Origin: Nakamurella silvestris
Lineage (GTDB): Bacteria; Actinomycetota; Actinomycetes; Mycobacteriales; Nakamurellaceae
DNA: 64,000 bases
NCBI GenBank assembly: GCA_003576535.1
Contig: QXCQ01000018.1
Span: forward strand, 23,877-87,876
Direction of reading: 5' to 3'
Shown here: in pieces, positions 1-9,058 of the stretch
Layout of the letters: each line of letters begins with the position of its first letter
Position numbering within the stretch: the stretch's first letter is position 1
Notes under the pieces: generated by a model
Seen by the model: only the letters and a program-made list of their open reading frames with translations
The model's database searches: none
What the model was told of the DNA's origin: nothing
Translations under genes and position numbers: made by a program

Positions 1-2
1 AG

Positions 3-941
3 ATCGCCACCCGCGGGGTGCGAGCGGTCCCGGACGGCGACGATCTGCTGGTGACCGTCGCCGCCGGTGAGAACTTCGATGCCGTCGTCGCCCAGTTCTC
101 CGCCGACGGCTGGTCGGGGATCGAGTTCCTCTCCGGGATCCCGGGGTCCGCCGGTGCCACCCCGATCCAGAACGTCGGGGCCTACGGCGCGGAGATCTCC
201 CAGGTCCTGCATTCGGTCGAGGTGTTGCGGCGCCGGGACTCGGCCGGCCCCGGCATCCCGGCGGCCCCCGGTATCCCGGCCGGCCCCGGGGCGTTGCAGG
301 CGGCCCGACCCGGCGAGGTCATCACCCTGCCGGCGGCCGAGCTCGGCCTGGCCTACCGCAGCAGCATCCTGCGTGGCACCGACCGGGCCGTCGTGCTGTC
401 GGTGACGATCCGGCTCACCAGGCGGCCGAACACCGTCCGCTACGGCGAACTGGCCACCGCCCTCGGCCTGGACGGCGGGGGCAGCGCGCCGCCGCAGCAG
501 GTCAGGGAGGCCGTCCTCGCCCTGCGGCGGGGCAAGGGGATGGTCTGGGACCCGGCCGACCCGGACACCCGGAGCGCCGGTTCCTTCTTCACCAACCCGA
601 TCCTGGCCGACGAGGACGCCGCCGTCGCCGACCAGGCGATCCGGGCTGCGCTGGGCGAGGTGACCTACCCGCGCTACCCGGCTGGTCCCGGCGACCCGGG
701 GGCGGTCAAGCTCTCGGCCGCGTGGCTGATCGAGCGCGCGGGCTTCGGCAAGGGCTTCCACCTGCCCGGCCGCTCGGGGGCGCAGGTCTCGGACAAACAC
801 ACCCTGGCCCTGACCAACCGCGGTGGTACCACCGCCGACCTGCTGGAACTCGCCCGTCACATCCGGGACGGGGTGGACCGTACCTTCGCCGTACGGCTGC
901 ACCCGGAGCCGATCCTGGTCGGTGTGACCTTCGACGGTTGA
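3..941 (+). CDS. murB: UDP-N-acetylmuramate dehydrogenase MurB, 5' end cut by window
   Basis: MurB reduces UDP-GlcNAc-enolpyruvate to UDP-MurNAc with NADPH and FAD in the cytoplasm, the second committed step of peptidoglycan synthesis. The frame is open to the first bases of the window, so the N-terminal part of the FAD-binding domain lies outside; 312 residues are visible. The family motif GSAGATPIQNVGAYGAEI (FAD binding) is present, followed by GSFFTNP with the serine that acts as general acid, and near the end AWLIERAGFGKGF and HPEPILVG with the catalytic glutamate. A low-complexity Ala/Gly/Pro insert (around residues 75-95 of the visible part) is longer than usual. The next gene is an L,D-transpeptidase, as at the mycobacterial murB locus, so both neighbours serve the cell wall. 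Confidence 0.95.
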   Translation: MATRGVRAVPDGDDLLVTVAAGENFDAVVAQFSADGWSGIEFLSGIPGSAGATPIQNVGAYGAEISQVLHSVEVLRRRDSAGPGIPAAPGIPAGPGALQAARPGEVITLPAAELGLAYRSSILRGTDRAVVLSVTIRLTRRPNTVRYGELATALGLDGGGSAPPQQVREAVLALRRGKGMVWDPADPDTRSAGSFFTNPILADEDAAVADQAIRAALGEVTYPRYPAGPGDPGAVKLSAAWLIERAGFGKGFHLPGRSGAQVSDKHTLALTNRGGTTADLLELARHIRDGVDRTFAVRLHPEPILVGVTFDG

Positions 942-970
942 TCTGGCCCCCGTGCACCTGCGACGAGGGC

Positions 971-988
971 CGTGACCCTTTCGTCACG
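971..988. terminator. small hairpin after murB
   Basis: CGTGAC and GTCACG form a 6-bp stem around a 6-base loop, 30 bases after the murB stop. There is no T tract, so it is at best a weak terminator. The rest of 942-1221 is an untranslated leader with one further hairpin. Confidence 0.3.
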
Positions 989-1101
989 CAGACCATGCGC
1001 GGAGCGTGGGAGAATGACGGGGTGCGGGATACGTTCGCCGGTGGTGTCCACCCCGGTGGCCCCTCCCGTGCAACCCCCGGCGGCCCACGTGCGTCTGTAC
1101 A

Positions 1102-1123
1102 GGGACGGAGTCTGCTCCGTCCC
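1102..1123 (+). other. 9-bp hairpin in the leader of the L,D-transpeptidase gene
   Basis: GGGACGGAG, a four-base loop and CTCCGTCCC form a perfect 9-bp stem about 100 bases before the start codon at 1222. It lies inside the 280-base gap between murB and the transpeptidase. It could be a 5' UTR stability element or an attenuator; the sequence does not distinguish these. Confidence 0.35.
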
Positions 1124-1221
1124 GGGTGGTCCGGTGCAGATGCGGAGTGTGCGTACCTGTCACCCGCACTGCCCGGACGAGCACGGCAGCCGCGACCGAA
1201 ATACAAGAGTGGAGATTCAAC

Positions 1222-2562
1222 GTGAGCTTTGGTGTCGCCCACAGGACCCGTCGACGATTCCTGGCATTCACCTCCCTGCTGGTCGGTCTGACGCTGGTCG
1301 CCAGTGCCTGCAGCTCCACCGAGCCGCCGTTCGTGGTGACCGTCACCAACACCGCCGGGGCCGGGGATTCCGGCAGCACGCCGGTCGTCGTCCCCACGGT
1401 GGGCAACGGCCAGACCGATGGCGGGGACCCGGCGGCGAGCAACTCCGTCGAACCGACCGCGATCGTCGGCCGTGACGTCAAGATCACCTCCACCCCCGCC
1501 TCCGGCAGCACGAAGCTCGCCCCCACCACCGCGGTGACGGTCACGGTCTTCAACGCCGAGATCAAGGACCTCGTCCTGGTCTCCAAGACCGACGGCACCG
1601 AGCTGACGGGCAAGGTCGCCGCGGACGGCGCCACCTGGACCCTCGGCGAGAAGATGGAGTACGGCACCACCTACAACTACCGCGGCACCGCGGTCTCCAC
1701 CGACGGTGTCGACACCCCGATCGAGGGCAAGATCAGCACCGCCAACCCGAAGAACACCATGCGGGCGTCCTTCCAGATCCGCAACGGCAAGACCGTGGGT
1801 GTGGCGGCACCGATCGTGCTGACCTTCGCCGGTCAGATCACCGACCAGGCCGAGGTCCAGAAGAACCTCAAGGTCATGTTGAACGGCAAGGAGTTCAAGG
1901 GCGGTTCCTGGGCCTGGCTGCAGGACGAGGACATCAGCGGCAACGGTGTGCTCCAGTCCCGGGTGCACTTCCGCCCGGCGAAGTACTGGCCCGCCAACAG
2001 CAAGATCAAGGTGACGGCCAACCTCTACGGTGTCGACATGGGCGGGGCCTGGGGACGCGAGGACATCTCCACCGACTTCAACATCGGCCGCAAACTCGTG
2101 GTCAAGGCCGACGTCAACAGCTTCCGCCTCGTGGTGATGGTCGACGACGCGATCGTCAAGGACTTCCCGGTCTCCTACGGCGCCCAGGACGCGGATCCGG
2201 AGCGCGCCACCCGTAACGGTGTGCACATCGTTCAGGAGAAGTACGAGTCCTTCGACATGTGCAACCCGCGGTTCGGCTACTGCGACGTCAAGGCCCCGTG
2301 GGCGGTCCGTATCTCCAACAACGGCGAGTTCATCCACGTCAACCAGAACACCGAGCGTGCCGGCTACCTGGGCAAGCAGAACGTCTCCCACGGCTGCATC
2401 AACATGGGCCTGGCCGACGGCAAGACCTTCTACGACATGACGATCTACGGCGACCCGGTGGAGATCACCAACTCGACCGGCCCGCAGCTCGGTTTCAGCG
2501 ATGGGGATATCTTCGACTGGGGAATCCCGTACAGCGAGTGGCAGAACTACTCGGCTCTGTAG
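1222..2562 (+). CDS. L,D-transpeptidase lipoprotein (YkuD domain, Ig-like N-terminal domains)
   Basis: This enzyme makes 3-3 cross-links between peptidoglycan stems outside the membrane. The GTG start at 1222 is chosen because GGAGA lies six bases upstream and the protein then begins with a clean lipoprotein signal: basic residues, a hydrophobic stretch and lipobox VASAC, so it is predicted to be lipid-anchored. Of 446 residues, about 60-260 look like the two Ig-like modules of mycobacterial Ldt enzymes. About 290-415 is the YkuD domain with FIHVNQN and the catalytic SHGCINMG (Cys about residue 392). The position after murB and before mshA corresponds to lprQ (Rv0483) of Mycobacterium tuberculosis. 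The Thr/Ser/Ala-rich stretch after the lipobox is a likely flexible spacer. Confidence 0.92.
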   Translation: MSFGVAHRTRRRFLAFTSLLVGLTLVASACSSTEPPFVVTVTNTAGAGDSGSTPVVVPTVGNGQTDGGDPAASNSVEPTAIVGRDVKITSTPASGSTKLAPTTAVTVTVFNAEIKDLVLVSKTDGTELTGKVAADGATWTLGEKMEYGTTYNYRGTAVSTDGVDTPIEGKISTANPKNTMRASFQIRNGKTVGVAAPIVLTFAGQITDQAEVQKNLKVMLNGKEFKGGSWAWLQDEDISGNGVLQSRVHFRPAKYWPANSKIKVTANLYGVDMGGAWGREDISTDFNIGRKLVVKADVNSFRLVVMVDDAIVKDFPVSYGAQDADPERATRNGVHIVQEKYESFDMCNPRFGYCDVKAPWAVRISNNGEFIHVNQNTERAGYLGKQNVSHGCINMGLADGKTFYDMTIYGDPVEITNSTGPQLGFSDGDIFDWGIPYSEWQNYSAL

Positions 2563-2622
2563 GACACCCCCGGCCCGGTGCTACACCGGGTCGTCCACGA
2601 ACCGACTGGGTACGAGAACACC

Positions 2623-4089
2623 ATGAGCGATGAGACACGGCCTCCCCTGCTGACCCCGGTCGGCGGGGTGGGGCGGCGATCTCCGGTGCGCATCGGCGCT
2701 GATCGGGGCCGTGACGCTGATCGAGCCCGGGACGCTGATCGGGGCCGGGACCCCGGTCCGGTCCGGGACATCCACCGGGTCGCGTCGATCTCCCTGCACA
2801 CCTCCCCGCTGGAACAGCCCGGCACCGGGGACGCGGGCGGGATGAACGTGTACGTGGCCCAGACAGCCCGCCGCCTTGCCGCCCGCGGCGTCGAGGTGGA
2901 GATCTTCACCCGTTCCACCTCCTCCGATCTGCCGCCCGTGGTGGAGCTGGCCCCGGGCGTGCTGGTCCGGCATGTGGTGGCCGGCCCCTTCGAGGGCCTG
3001 GCGAAGAACGACCTGCCCGGTCAGATGTGCTCCTTCGCGGCCGGGGTGATGCGCGCCGAGGCCGGCCGCGACCAGGGCTACTACGACCTCATCCACTCCC
3101 ACTACTGGTTGTCCGGTCAGGTCGGTTACCTGGCCAAGGACCGCTGGGGGGTGCCGATGGTGCACTCGGCACACACCCTGGCGAAGGTGAAGAACGCCTA
3201 CATGGCCGCGGGGGACGCGCCGGAGCCGTCCGGCCGGCTGATCGGCGAGGACCAGGTCGTCACCGAATCCGACCGGTTGATCGCCAACACCGCCGCCGAG
3301 GCGGCCGATCTGATGTCCCTCTACGGCGCCCGGCGGGACCGGATCGACGTGGTCGCCCCCGGGGTGGACACCGATGTCTTCGTCCCGGGCTCGAAGGCCG
3401 CCGCCCGCGCCCGCCTGGGCATGGCCGCCGATGAGGTGGTGATCGCCTTCGCCGGACGGATCCAGCCGCTCAAGGCCCCCGACGTGTTGATCCGGGCGGC
3501 CGGGGTGCTGCAGTCGAGGTACCCGCACGTCCCTTGGCGCATCGTGGTGGTCGGAGGTGTGTCCGGCAGCGGGTGGGCTGCCACGGAGAGTCTGGCCGAG
3601 CTGGCCGGGGCCGTCGGGATCGGTGAGCGGGTGACCTTCCTGCCGCCGCAGCCGCCGGAGCAGCTCGCCACGGTGTTCCGCGCCGCGGATCTGGTGGCCG
3701 TTCCGAGTTACAACGAGTCCTTCGGTCTGGTGGCCCTGGAGGCCCAGGCTGCCGGCACCCCGGTGGTGGCCGCCGCGGTCGGTGGACTGGTGGTCGCGGT
3801 CCGCGACGGGATCACCGGCTCACTGGTACGTGGTCACGACCCGGTCGTCTGGGCCGAGGCCCTGGCCGGGATCGCCACCCAGCCGGAGGTGCTGCGCGGA
3901 CTGGGGATCTCGGCCCGGATCCACGCCGAACGGTTCTCCTGGGAGGCGACGGTGGACGGGCTGCTCAGCAGCTACCGACGGGCGTTGCAGGATTCCCGGG
4001 CCGAGCACCGGCCGACCGGCCTGATCCGGGCCGGCCGTGAGGACTTCCGGTCGACCGGTTCGCCCGGGTTGAGCCGGTTCGCCCGGTGA
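2623..4089 (+). CDS. mshA: D-inositol-3-phosphate glycosyltransferase MshA
   Basis: MshA transfers GlcNAc from UDP-GlcNAc to 1L-inositol-1-phosphate, the first step of mycothiol synthesis in the cytoplasm. The family hallmarks are clear: [12 protein letters not shown], then [14 protein letters not shown] at the start of the GT4 fold, the SHYWLSG stretch, and the acceptor/donor region [24 protein letters not shown] 2623 is the only ATG before the conserved core; GTG codons at 2668 and 2686 are alternatives. The 488-residue protein carries an N-terminal extension of about 45 residues with a threefold ADRGRD-type hexapeptide repeat that MshA does not need. The stop overlaps the start of the next gene (GTGA at 4086), so the two are translationally coupled. 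Confidence 0.95.
   Translation: MSDETRPPLLTPVGGVGRRSPVRIGADRGRDADRARDADRGRDPGPVRDIHRVASISLHTSPLEQPGTGDAGGMNVYVAQTARRLAARGVEVEIFTRSTSSDLPPVVELAPGVLVRHVVAGPFEGLAKNDLPGQMCSFAAGVMRAEAGRDQGYYDLIHSHYWLSGQVGYLAKDRWGVPMVHSAHTLAKVKNAYMAAGDAPEPSGRLIGEDQVVTESDRLIANTAAEAADLMSLYGARRDRIDVVAPGVDTDVFVPGSKAAARARLGMAADEVVIAFAGRIQPLKAPDVLIRAAGVLQSRYPHVPWRIVVVGGVSGSGWAATESLAELAGAVGIGERVTFLPPQPPEQLATVFRAADLVAVPSYNESFGLVALEAQAAGTPVVAAAVGGLVVAVRDGITGSLVRGHDPVVWAEALAGIATQPEVLRGLGISARIHAERFSWEATVDGLLSSYRRALQDSRAEHRPTGLIRAGREDFRSTGSPGLSRFAR
2698..2751 (+). repeat. three tandem 18-bp units in the 5' part of mshA
   Basis: Three adjacent copies of an 18-bp unit beginning GCTGATCG encode [12 protein letters not shown] and ADRGRD. 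The copies differ at only one or two bases each. They lie upstream of the conserved MshA core, so copy number could change without touching the enzyme. Confidence 0.85.
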
Positions 4090-4571
4090 GCGGTGTCGCG
4101 GAGGTCATCGAGGCGGCCCTGACCGAGGCCGGGGTCTCCTTCCGGCGGACCGAACCGCAGGCGTTCCTGTTGACCCTGCCGGGTGAACGTCGTCATCGCA
4201 CTCTCCTCTGGCTGCTGGTCGGGGACCACGAGTTGCTCGTCGAATCCTTCGTCTGTCGGCGACCCGACGAGAACTTCGAAGAAGTGTACCGATTCCTGTT
4301 GCAGCGCAACGGGAGTCTGCGCACCGTGGCCTACACCCTCGATGCCGCCGGTGACATCCACCTGGTCGGGCGGATCGGTCTGGCCTCGGTGACGGCCGCC
4401 GAGATCGACACCGTCCTCGGGGTGGTGCTGGAGGCCTCGGACGCGGATTTCAACAAGATCCTCGAACGCGGCTTCGCCTCGGCGATCCGACGCGAGTGGG
4501 CCTGGCGGACCGACACCGGCCAGTCGCGGAAGAACCTCGAGGCCTTCACACACCTGATCCACCCCAGCTGA
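4086..4571 (+). CDS. YbjN-domain protein
   Basis: A 161-residue cytoplasmic protein of the YbjN / type III chaperone-like fold, with the typical pattern [21 protein letters not shown] followed by a FEEVYRFLL helix. The molecular function of this actinobacterial family is not established; the fold usually supports protein-protein contacts. It starts with GTG overlapping the mshA stop codon, and the same gene follows mshA in mycobacteria (Rv0487), which argues for a role linked to MshA or to the same physiological state. No signal peptide or membrane segment is visible. Confidence 0.85.
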   Translation: MSGVAEVIEAALTEAGVSFRRTEPQAFLLTLPGERRHRTLLWLLVGDHELLVESFVCRRPDENFEEVYRFLLQRNGSLRTVAYTLDAAGDIHLVGRIGLASVTAAEIDTVLGVVLEASDADFNKILERGFASAIRREWAWRTDTGQSRKNLEAFTHLIHPS

Positions 4572-4882
4572 AACCTTCTCCCGCAGCCCCCTCTCGCCGC
4601 GAGTGGACTGTGCCCCCCCACTTTTCCAGGTGTGGCGGTCCGTTCGGCGTGGACACGCACCTGAAGTCTGTTCGCTTTTGTCGACGTACGATCGCAAATT
4701 TAGTTGATACCTGTTGACAGTTGTTGATCTACGGGGTCATCATAGGTCCGCTCGGTCTGCCTGCCGGCAGCGATGTGCGACCGGGTGCACCGTATCCACC
4801 TGCAGGTATTCACCTCCTCCGGTGGCGTCGACGGGCAGTCCAACGCCCGCCCTCGTCACGCCGCTCTATCGAAAGAGACTCA
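4572..4882 (+). promoter_or_regulatory. intergenic region with promoter-like sequence for the GH53 gene
   Basis: This 311-base gap holds the decayed palindrome at 4599-4649 and an AT-richer stretch at 4675-4745. TTGACA at 4714-4719 is a perfect -35 hexamer; no good -10 follows at 17 bases (TCATCA) or 18 bases (CATCAT), so activator dependence is possible. TTGA recurs at 4704, 4714 and 4724, exactly one helical turn apart, which looks like a phased binding site. The ribosome-binding site GAAAGAG sits just before ATG 4883. Confidence 0.4.
4599..4649. repeat. degenerate solitary copy of the 51-bp palindromic element (P family)
   Basis: The left arm CGCGAGTGGAC is identical to the arms of the elements at 25266-25316 and in the 61009-61592 array. 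The right arm has decayed (ending GTCCGTTCGGCG). It lies 28 bases after the ybjN-like gene, at the left edge of the accessory block. Confidence 0.6.
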
Positions 4883-7819
4883 ATGTCGAACTCTCTTCGC
4901 CCCGGCCGCGAACACGCGTCGGGTAATCGCCTCCGACCGTCGAGGACCTCGATCACCTCCCGCACCGGTCGAGCCGGGAAGGGGCTGCTGGCCCTGGTCG
5001 TGGCATCCGCCGCTCTGGTGGTGCTGCCGGCGACCACCGCCGTCGCCCTCACCGGCACCTCTGTCAACACCCCGGCCGAGAGCAACATCGCCGAGAAGTC
5101 CTGGGTCACAGCATCTGCTACCGACGGCGACGCCGCACAGGCCGTCGACGGCGACCTGCAGACGGCCTGGATCGCCACCTCTGCGCCGGCCACCCTGAGC
5201 GTCGACCTCGGCGGGACCTACGACGCCGTGCACAAGGTCGGGCTGACCTTCGCCGGGAACACCTCGGTCTACCGCTACCGCCTCCTGGGTTCGACCGACG
5301 GCCAGGCCTGGTCGACCCTGGCAGATCGCTCCGAGAATGCTTCCTACGGAGGGATTTTCACCGACCTCTTCGATTTCAAGGGCCTGCACTACGTCAAACT
5401 GCAGATCCTCTCCGGTGCGCCGGTGGGGGTCCGCGAGCTGAGCATCGTCAACTACCTGCGTCCGGACATGGACAACGGCTCCGACACCTCCGAACAGGGC
5501 AGCAACACCAACGCCTACTACTACAACGCCGGGAACAACCCGCCGGTCCCCGGTGTCCGCGGCGGCAGGTTCACCGACCCGAACTCGATCGCCACCGGCA
5601 ACAACTTCTTCGGCCTCACCAAGGATCTCGGCTGGGACACCATCCGCCTGCGGGTCTGGAACGAGCCGAAGAACGAGACCAACGGCAACCCGGTCACCAC
5701 CGCCGGCAACAACTCCCCGGAGAACACCCGGCGGGTGGCCAAGGCCGTGACCGGAGCGGGCCAGAACCTCGCGATCGACCTGCACTACGCCGACAGCTGG
5801 GCCGATCCGCAGAACCAGCCGAAACCCTATTCCTGGGCGAACCTGTCCTTCGCGGATCTGACCACCACGACCTACCAGTACACCTACGACTTCCTGAAGT
5901 CGTTGGTGGATCAGGGAACCACGCCGACCATCGTCGGGCTGGGCAACGAGATCACCAACGGGATGATGTGGGGGAGCGAGTACGACAAGATCACCCCGTA
6001 CGTCCACCACCACGACTACTACACCTCGGGCAAGTACCTCGGGGCACCCGGCGGCGGCATCAAGTGGCTCAAGTACGAGGAGGCGAACGGGGACGTCAAT
6101 TCCCCGGCCTATCACGAGTTCCTGGATTCGGTCGACAACCTGTCGCAGCTCATCGACGCCGGCAATCGTGCGGTCAAACAGCTGAACGCGGACATGGGGA
6201 CCCACATCGAGACCGAACTCCATTTCGCCTTCAACATCTACGAGCAGCCCACCACCGGCGGGAAGATCTCCCTCGATCCGGTCGAGGTCTCGAAGAAGGT
6301 GATGACCCTGATCAAGGGTCTGTCCACCAACCTGAAAGCCAAGGGGGGCATGGTCGATCGGATCGGACTGTCCTACTACCCGGACTGGCACGGCACCTAC
6401 GCCCAGGTGCAGCAGACCATCGTCGACATCTCCAAGATCCTCCCCGGGATCAAGTTCAACATCGCCGAGTGCTCTCCCAAGGCCAGTGGCACCGTCACGA
6501 ACGCCCTGGACAACCCGAACCACCCGGTCGGGTTCAAGTACTCGGTGCAGTCGCAGGGTGACGACACGATGGACATCATGAAGTTGATCAATGATGTGCC
6601 CAACAACGTGGGTACGGGTGTCTGGCCGTGGGCGGGAACCCAGGTCTACGGTTCCGGCAGCGGTGCCAATGCCACCCTCAACGCCTCCTTCAAGGTGTGG
6701 AACAGTGCCTTCGCCAAGAACGTCGTCGAGAGCAGCCTGTACTCCGCCACCGGTCGTGGCGTCGCGCCGGCACTCCCGGCGACCGTCCGCAGCCTTGATC
6801 TGACAACCGGTGTGGCCTCGGACGTCCCGGTGGTCTGGAACCCGATCGATCCGGGCAGTTATGCCACCACCGGGACCTTCGCCGTCACCGGCACCGCGCA
6901 GGTGAGCGTGCCGGCCGCCGGGCGTGGTGTGGCGATGACCGCGGTCGTCGCCACCGTGGACGTGGTGGATCCGTCGACCACCTCGATCACCCTCGCCCGG
7001 AACGCCGTGGCCACCACCGGTGATCTGGCCGTCAGCTCGACGGTGACGGCCCCGGTGCCGTTCTCGGGTACCGCCGTGCTCTACGACGGCACCACCCGGG
7101 TCGCGACGAAGGCCGTCGTCGGAGTTTCCTCCGGGGGGTCGTTCTCGGCTACGGCCGAGTTCCGTGAAGCCGGTTCGGGTCTGGCCACAGGACGACGTCA
7201 GTACTCGGTGGCCTTCGAGTCCGGGACCGATCACCTGCAGGGCTCGCACTCGGCCGCTGCCGCCGTCGACGTCTACTTCTTCGACAAGGCACCGGGATCC
7301 TCCTTCTACAACGAGGTCCAGTGGCTCGCCGGTTCGGGTATCACCACCGGTGTCGACGGTGGCGGCTTCGACCCCACGGGCCTGGTGACCCGACAGGCCA
7401 TGGCTGCCTTCCTCTTCCGGATGACCCACCCGGGGGTGACCGTGACACCCTGCACCGTGAAACCCTTCCCGGACGTGGCGGTCGGTTCGCCGTTCTGCGG
7501 CGAGATCGCCTGGCTCCGCACCACGGGCATCACCAACGGATATGCCGGCGGTCTCTTCCAGCCGAACTCGGCGGTGGACCGACAGGCCATGGCGGCCTTC
7601 CTGTTCCGGCTGACCCATCCCGGAACGGCGGCACCGGTCTGCGGTTCGGCCCCGTTCGCCGACGTCACCACGGGGAACCAGTTCTGCGGGGAGATCACCT
7701 GGCTCCGGAGCACGGGGATCACCACCGGTTATGACGGCAACACCTTCCACCCGGCCGAGAAGGTCTCCCGGCAGGCGATGGCCGCATTCCTCTACCGTCT
7801 CGCCCACCAGCCGGCCTGA
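4883..7819 (+). CDS. secreted arabinogalactan endo-beta-1,4-galactanase (GH53) with discoidin-like, Ig-like and SLH domains
   Basis: GH53 enzymes cleave beta-1,4-galactan, for example pectic side chains. The ATG at 4883 follows GAAAGAG and opens a signal peptide with hydrophobic core GLLALVVASAALVVLP. Domains of the 978-residue protein: F5/8 type C-like carbohydrate-binding module about 65-185; GH53 barrel about 220-610 with DTIRLRVWNEP, LHYADSWADPQ, the acid/base glutamate in GLGNEI (residue about 356) and the nucleophile in NIAEC (about 529); a Big_4-like Ig domain about 636-692; another Ig-like domain; and three S-layer homology repeats from about 796. SLH repeats 2 and 3 each carry a C-x14-C pair. 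A divergent point is the Cys-Ser after the nucleophile, where GH53 proteins usually have Thr-Gly. Likely displayed on the cell wall. Confidence 0.9.
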   Translation: MSNSLRPGREHASGNRLRPSRTSITSRTGRAGKGLLALVVASAALVVLPATTAVALTGTSVNTPAESNIAEKSWVTASATDGDAAQAVDGDLQTAWIATSAPATLSVDLGGTYDAVHKVGLTFAGNTSVYRYRLLGSTDGQAWSTLADRSENASYGGIFTDLFDFKGLHYVKLQILSGAPVGVRELSIVNYLRPDMDNGSDTSEQGSNTNAYYYNAGNNPPVPGVRGGRFTDPNSIATGNNFFGLTKDLGWDTIRLRVWNEPKNETNGNPVTTAGNNSPENTRRVAKAVTGAGQNLAIDLHYADSWADPQNQPKPYSWANLSFADLTTTTYQYTYDFLKSLVDQGTTPTIVGLGNEITNGMMWGSEYDKITPYVHHHDYYTSGKYLGAPGGGIKWLKYEEANGDVNSPAYHEFLDSVDNLSQLIDAGNRAVKQLNADMGTHIETELHFAFNIYEQPTTGGKISLDPVEVSKKVMTLIKGLSTNLKAKGGMVDRIGLSYYPDWHGTYAQVQQTIVDISKILPGIKFNIAECSPKASGTVTNALDNPNHPVGFKYSVQSQGDDTMDIMKLINDVPNNVGTGVWPWAGTQVYGSGSGANATLNASFKVWNSAFAKNVVESSLYSATGRGVAPALPATVRSLDLTTGVASDVPVVWNPIDPGSYATTGTFAVTGTAQVSVPAAGRGVAMTAVVATVDVVDPSTTSITLARNAVATTGDLAVSSTVTAPVPFSGTAVLYDGTTRVATKAVVGVSSGGSFSATAEFREAGSGLATGRRQYSVAFESGTDHLQGSHSAAAAVDVYFFDKAPGSSFYNEVQWLAGSGITTGVDGGGFDPTGLVTRQAMAAFLFRMTHPGVTVTPCTVKPFPDVAVGSPFCGEIAWLRTTGITNGYAGGLFQPNSAVDRQAMAAFLFRLTHPGTAAPVCGSAPFADVTTGNQFCGEITWLRSTGITTGYDGNTFHPAEKVSRQAMAAFLYRLAHQPA

Positions 7820-7831
7820 TCCCGCCGAACC

Positions 7832-7905
7832 CGTTTCCCGCGCACCGCGTTGGGCTCCGCGCACTCTGCAGTGTGCGCGGAGCCACCTACGGTGCGCGGG
7901 AAACG
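7832..7905. terminator. 74-bp nested palindrome between convergent genes (family B)
   Basis: Outer arms of 16 bp (7832-7847 with 7890-7905, core TTTCCCGCGCACC) and inner arms of 12 bp (7853-7864 with 7873-7884, GGCTCCGCGCAC) pair perfectly, separated by a 5x5 interior loop. It lies between the stop codons of the GH53 gene and the converging DeoR gene, so it can serve as a bidirectional terminator. A relative with the same arm sequences lies at 63895-63964. Confidence 0.65.
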
Positions 7906-7918
7906 TGCCCGGGAGGTG

Positions 7919-8677
7919 CTACCCGGCGTCGACCTGGATGATCTCCCCGATGTTGGATCCCCTTGCCGACCCGGCATCCGGGCCGAGATCGGCATCGGTG
8001 ACCCAGGTGTCGATCTGGTCGAGGTCGGCCAGATAGGACAGGCCGGCCCGTCCCCATTTGCTCGAGTCGGCGATGACCACCACATGCTGGGCGACACCGA
8101 CCAGCCCGCGGGTGATCTCGGCCTGCCACGGGTCGGAGCCGGTGATGCCGGCCCGGACGTCCACCCCGTCGACGCTGACGATCGCGACGTCCACGTTGAA
8201 GGACTGCACACAGGACAGGGCGACGGGGCCGATCAGTGCACCCGACTTCGTCGGTATCCCGCCGGTCAGGATGATCTGAGGGTCGGCCGTCGCCGATGCC
8301 TGCAGGATGTCGGCGACCGTCATCGAATTGGTGACCACGGTCAGGTCCGGGATGTGCCCGAGCCGGGAGGCGATCGCCTCGCTGGCGGTGCCCGAGCTGA
8401 TGCCGATGCTCATCCCCGGTTGGATCAGTTCGGCGGCCCGGGCAGCGATCTCGAACTCGGTCCGATCCAGTTCCACAGCCGGGCCAGGCGGTTTGGTGCC
8501 GATCGGCAGTGCGCCTCCGTGCACCTTGATGACCAGGCCCTGCTGGGCGAGATCGTTGAGGTCGCGGCGGATCGTCATGGCCGAGACACCGAGGGAGGAC
8601 GTCAGGGAGGTCACCCTGACGTTTCCGGAGCGGTGTAGTTTCTCGAGAATCGTCGCGTGTCGAACAGTGGCGAGCAT
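7919..8677 (-). CDS. DeoR-family transcriptional regulator
   Basis: DeoR proteins are sugar-responsive repressors with an N-terminal winged helix and a C-terminal sensor that binds a phosphorylated sugar. The protein shows both: RHATILEKLHRSGNVRV then LGVSAMTIRRDLNDLAQQG (helix-turn-helix), and the sensor motifs KVHGGA, GISSGTASEAIA and TGG. I choose ATG 8677, giving 252 residues, because a GGGGGG stretch lies just upstream and family members normally begin MLA..RH; ATG 8728 and an upstream start at 8758 remain possible. It is convergent with the GH53 gene and divergent from the GH92 gene, so both are candidate targets. Confidence 0.88.
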   Translation of the reverse strand: MLATVRHATILEKLHRSGNVRVTSLTSSLGVSAMTIRRDLNDLAQQGLVIKVHGGALPIGTKPPGPAVELDRTEFEIAARAAELIQPGMSIGISSGTASEAIASRLGHIPDLTVVTNSMTVADILQASATADPQIILTGGIPTKSGALIGPVALSCVQSFNVDVAIVSVDGVDVRAGITGSDPWQAEITRGLVGVAQHVVVIADSSKWGRAGLSYLADLDQIDTWVTDADLGPDAGSARGSNIGEIIQVDAG

Positions 8678-9058
8678 CGGCCCCCCGATCGTTGAGTAGT
8701 CCGCGCGGACATCGGTGTCAGCTCTCATCAAGGTCGCAGCACCGTCAGTTTTTGTCAAGTTCTGTTTGAATATGTGCGGTTCACTTATGCCCTGGTGGGT
8801 CCGATCATCCGACCTCTTTTCTGATCATCCTGACAACGTTGACAGAACACTACGGGTGATGTTTCAGTGAGCACACGACAGTGCTCCCTGCCCTCTGCCC
8901 GGCCGCCCAGGCCCGGCCGGGGGCCGTCAGCAGCCGGCATCACCGCATCACCCACACCGCACCAACCCACCACCCACCCGCACCATCCGAAAACCCCCGG
9001 CAGGCCGCCACCGACCCGCCGCACCCTTCGATCACTGCAGCTCGAAAGGCCACACAGC
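8678..9058. promoter_or_regulatory. divergent intergenic region between deoR-type gene and GH92 gene, with LacI-type operator at 8831-8844
   Basis: This 381-base region separates two divergent genes. TGACAACGTTGACA at 8831-8844 is a near-palindrome with the CG-centred AACGTT core typical of LacI/GalR operators. It overlaps a TTGACA (-35-like) at 8839-8844 pointing to the GH92 gene, with no convincing -10 at 17 bases. Nearly the same 13 bases occur at 22591-22603. On the minus strand TTGACA at 8753-8758 may serve the DeoR gene. The rest (8870-9058) is C-rich untranslated leader. Confidence 0.5.

Noticed and set aside
942..1221. c-di-AMP (ydaO) riboswitch upstream of a cell-wall gene
   Set aside because: The position would fit, but I cannot find the paired conserved segments of that aptamer; only two simple hairpins are visible.
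8867..9058. 64-codon N-terminal extension of the GH92 protein from GTG 8867
   Set aside because: The extension is Pro/His/Arg-rich, has no ribosome site and would bury the signal peptide, which begins properly from ATG 9059.
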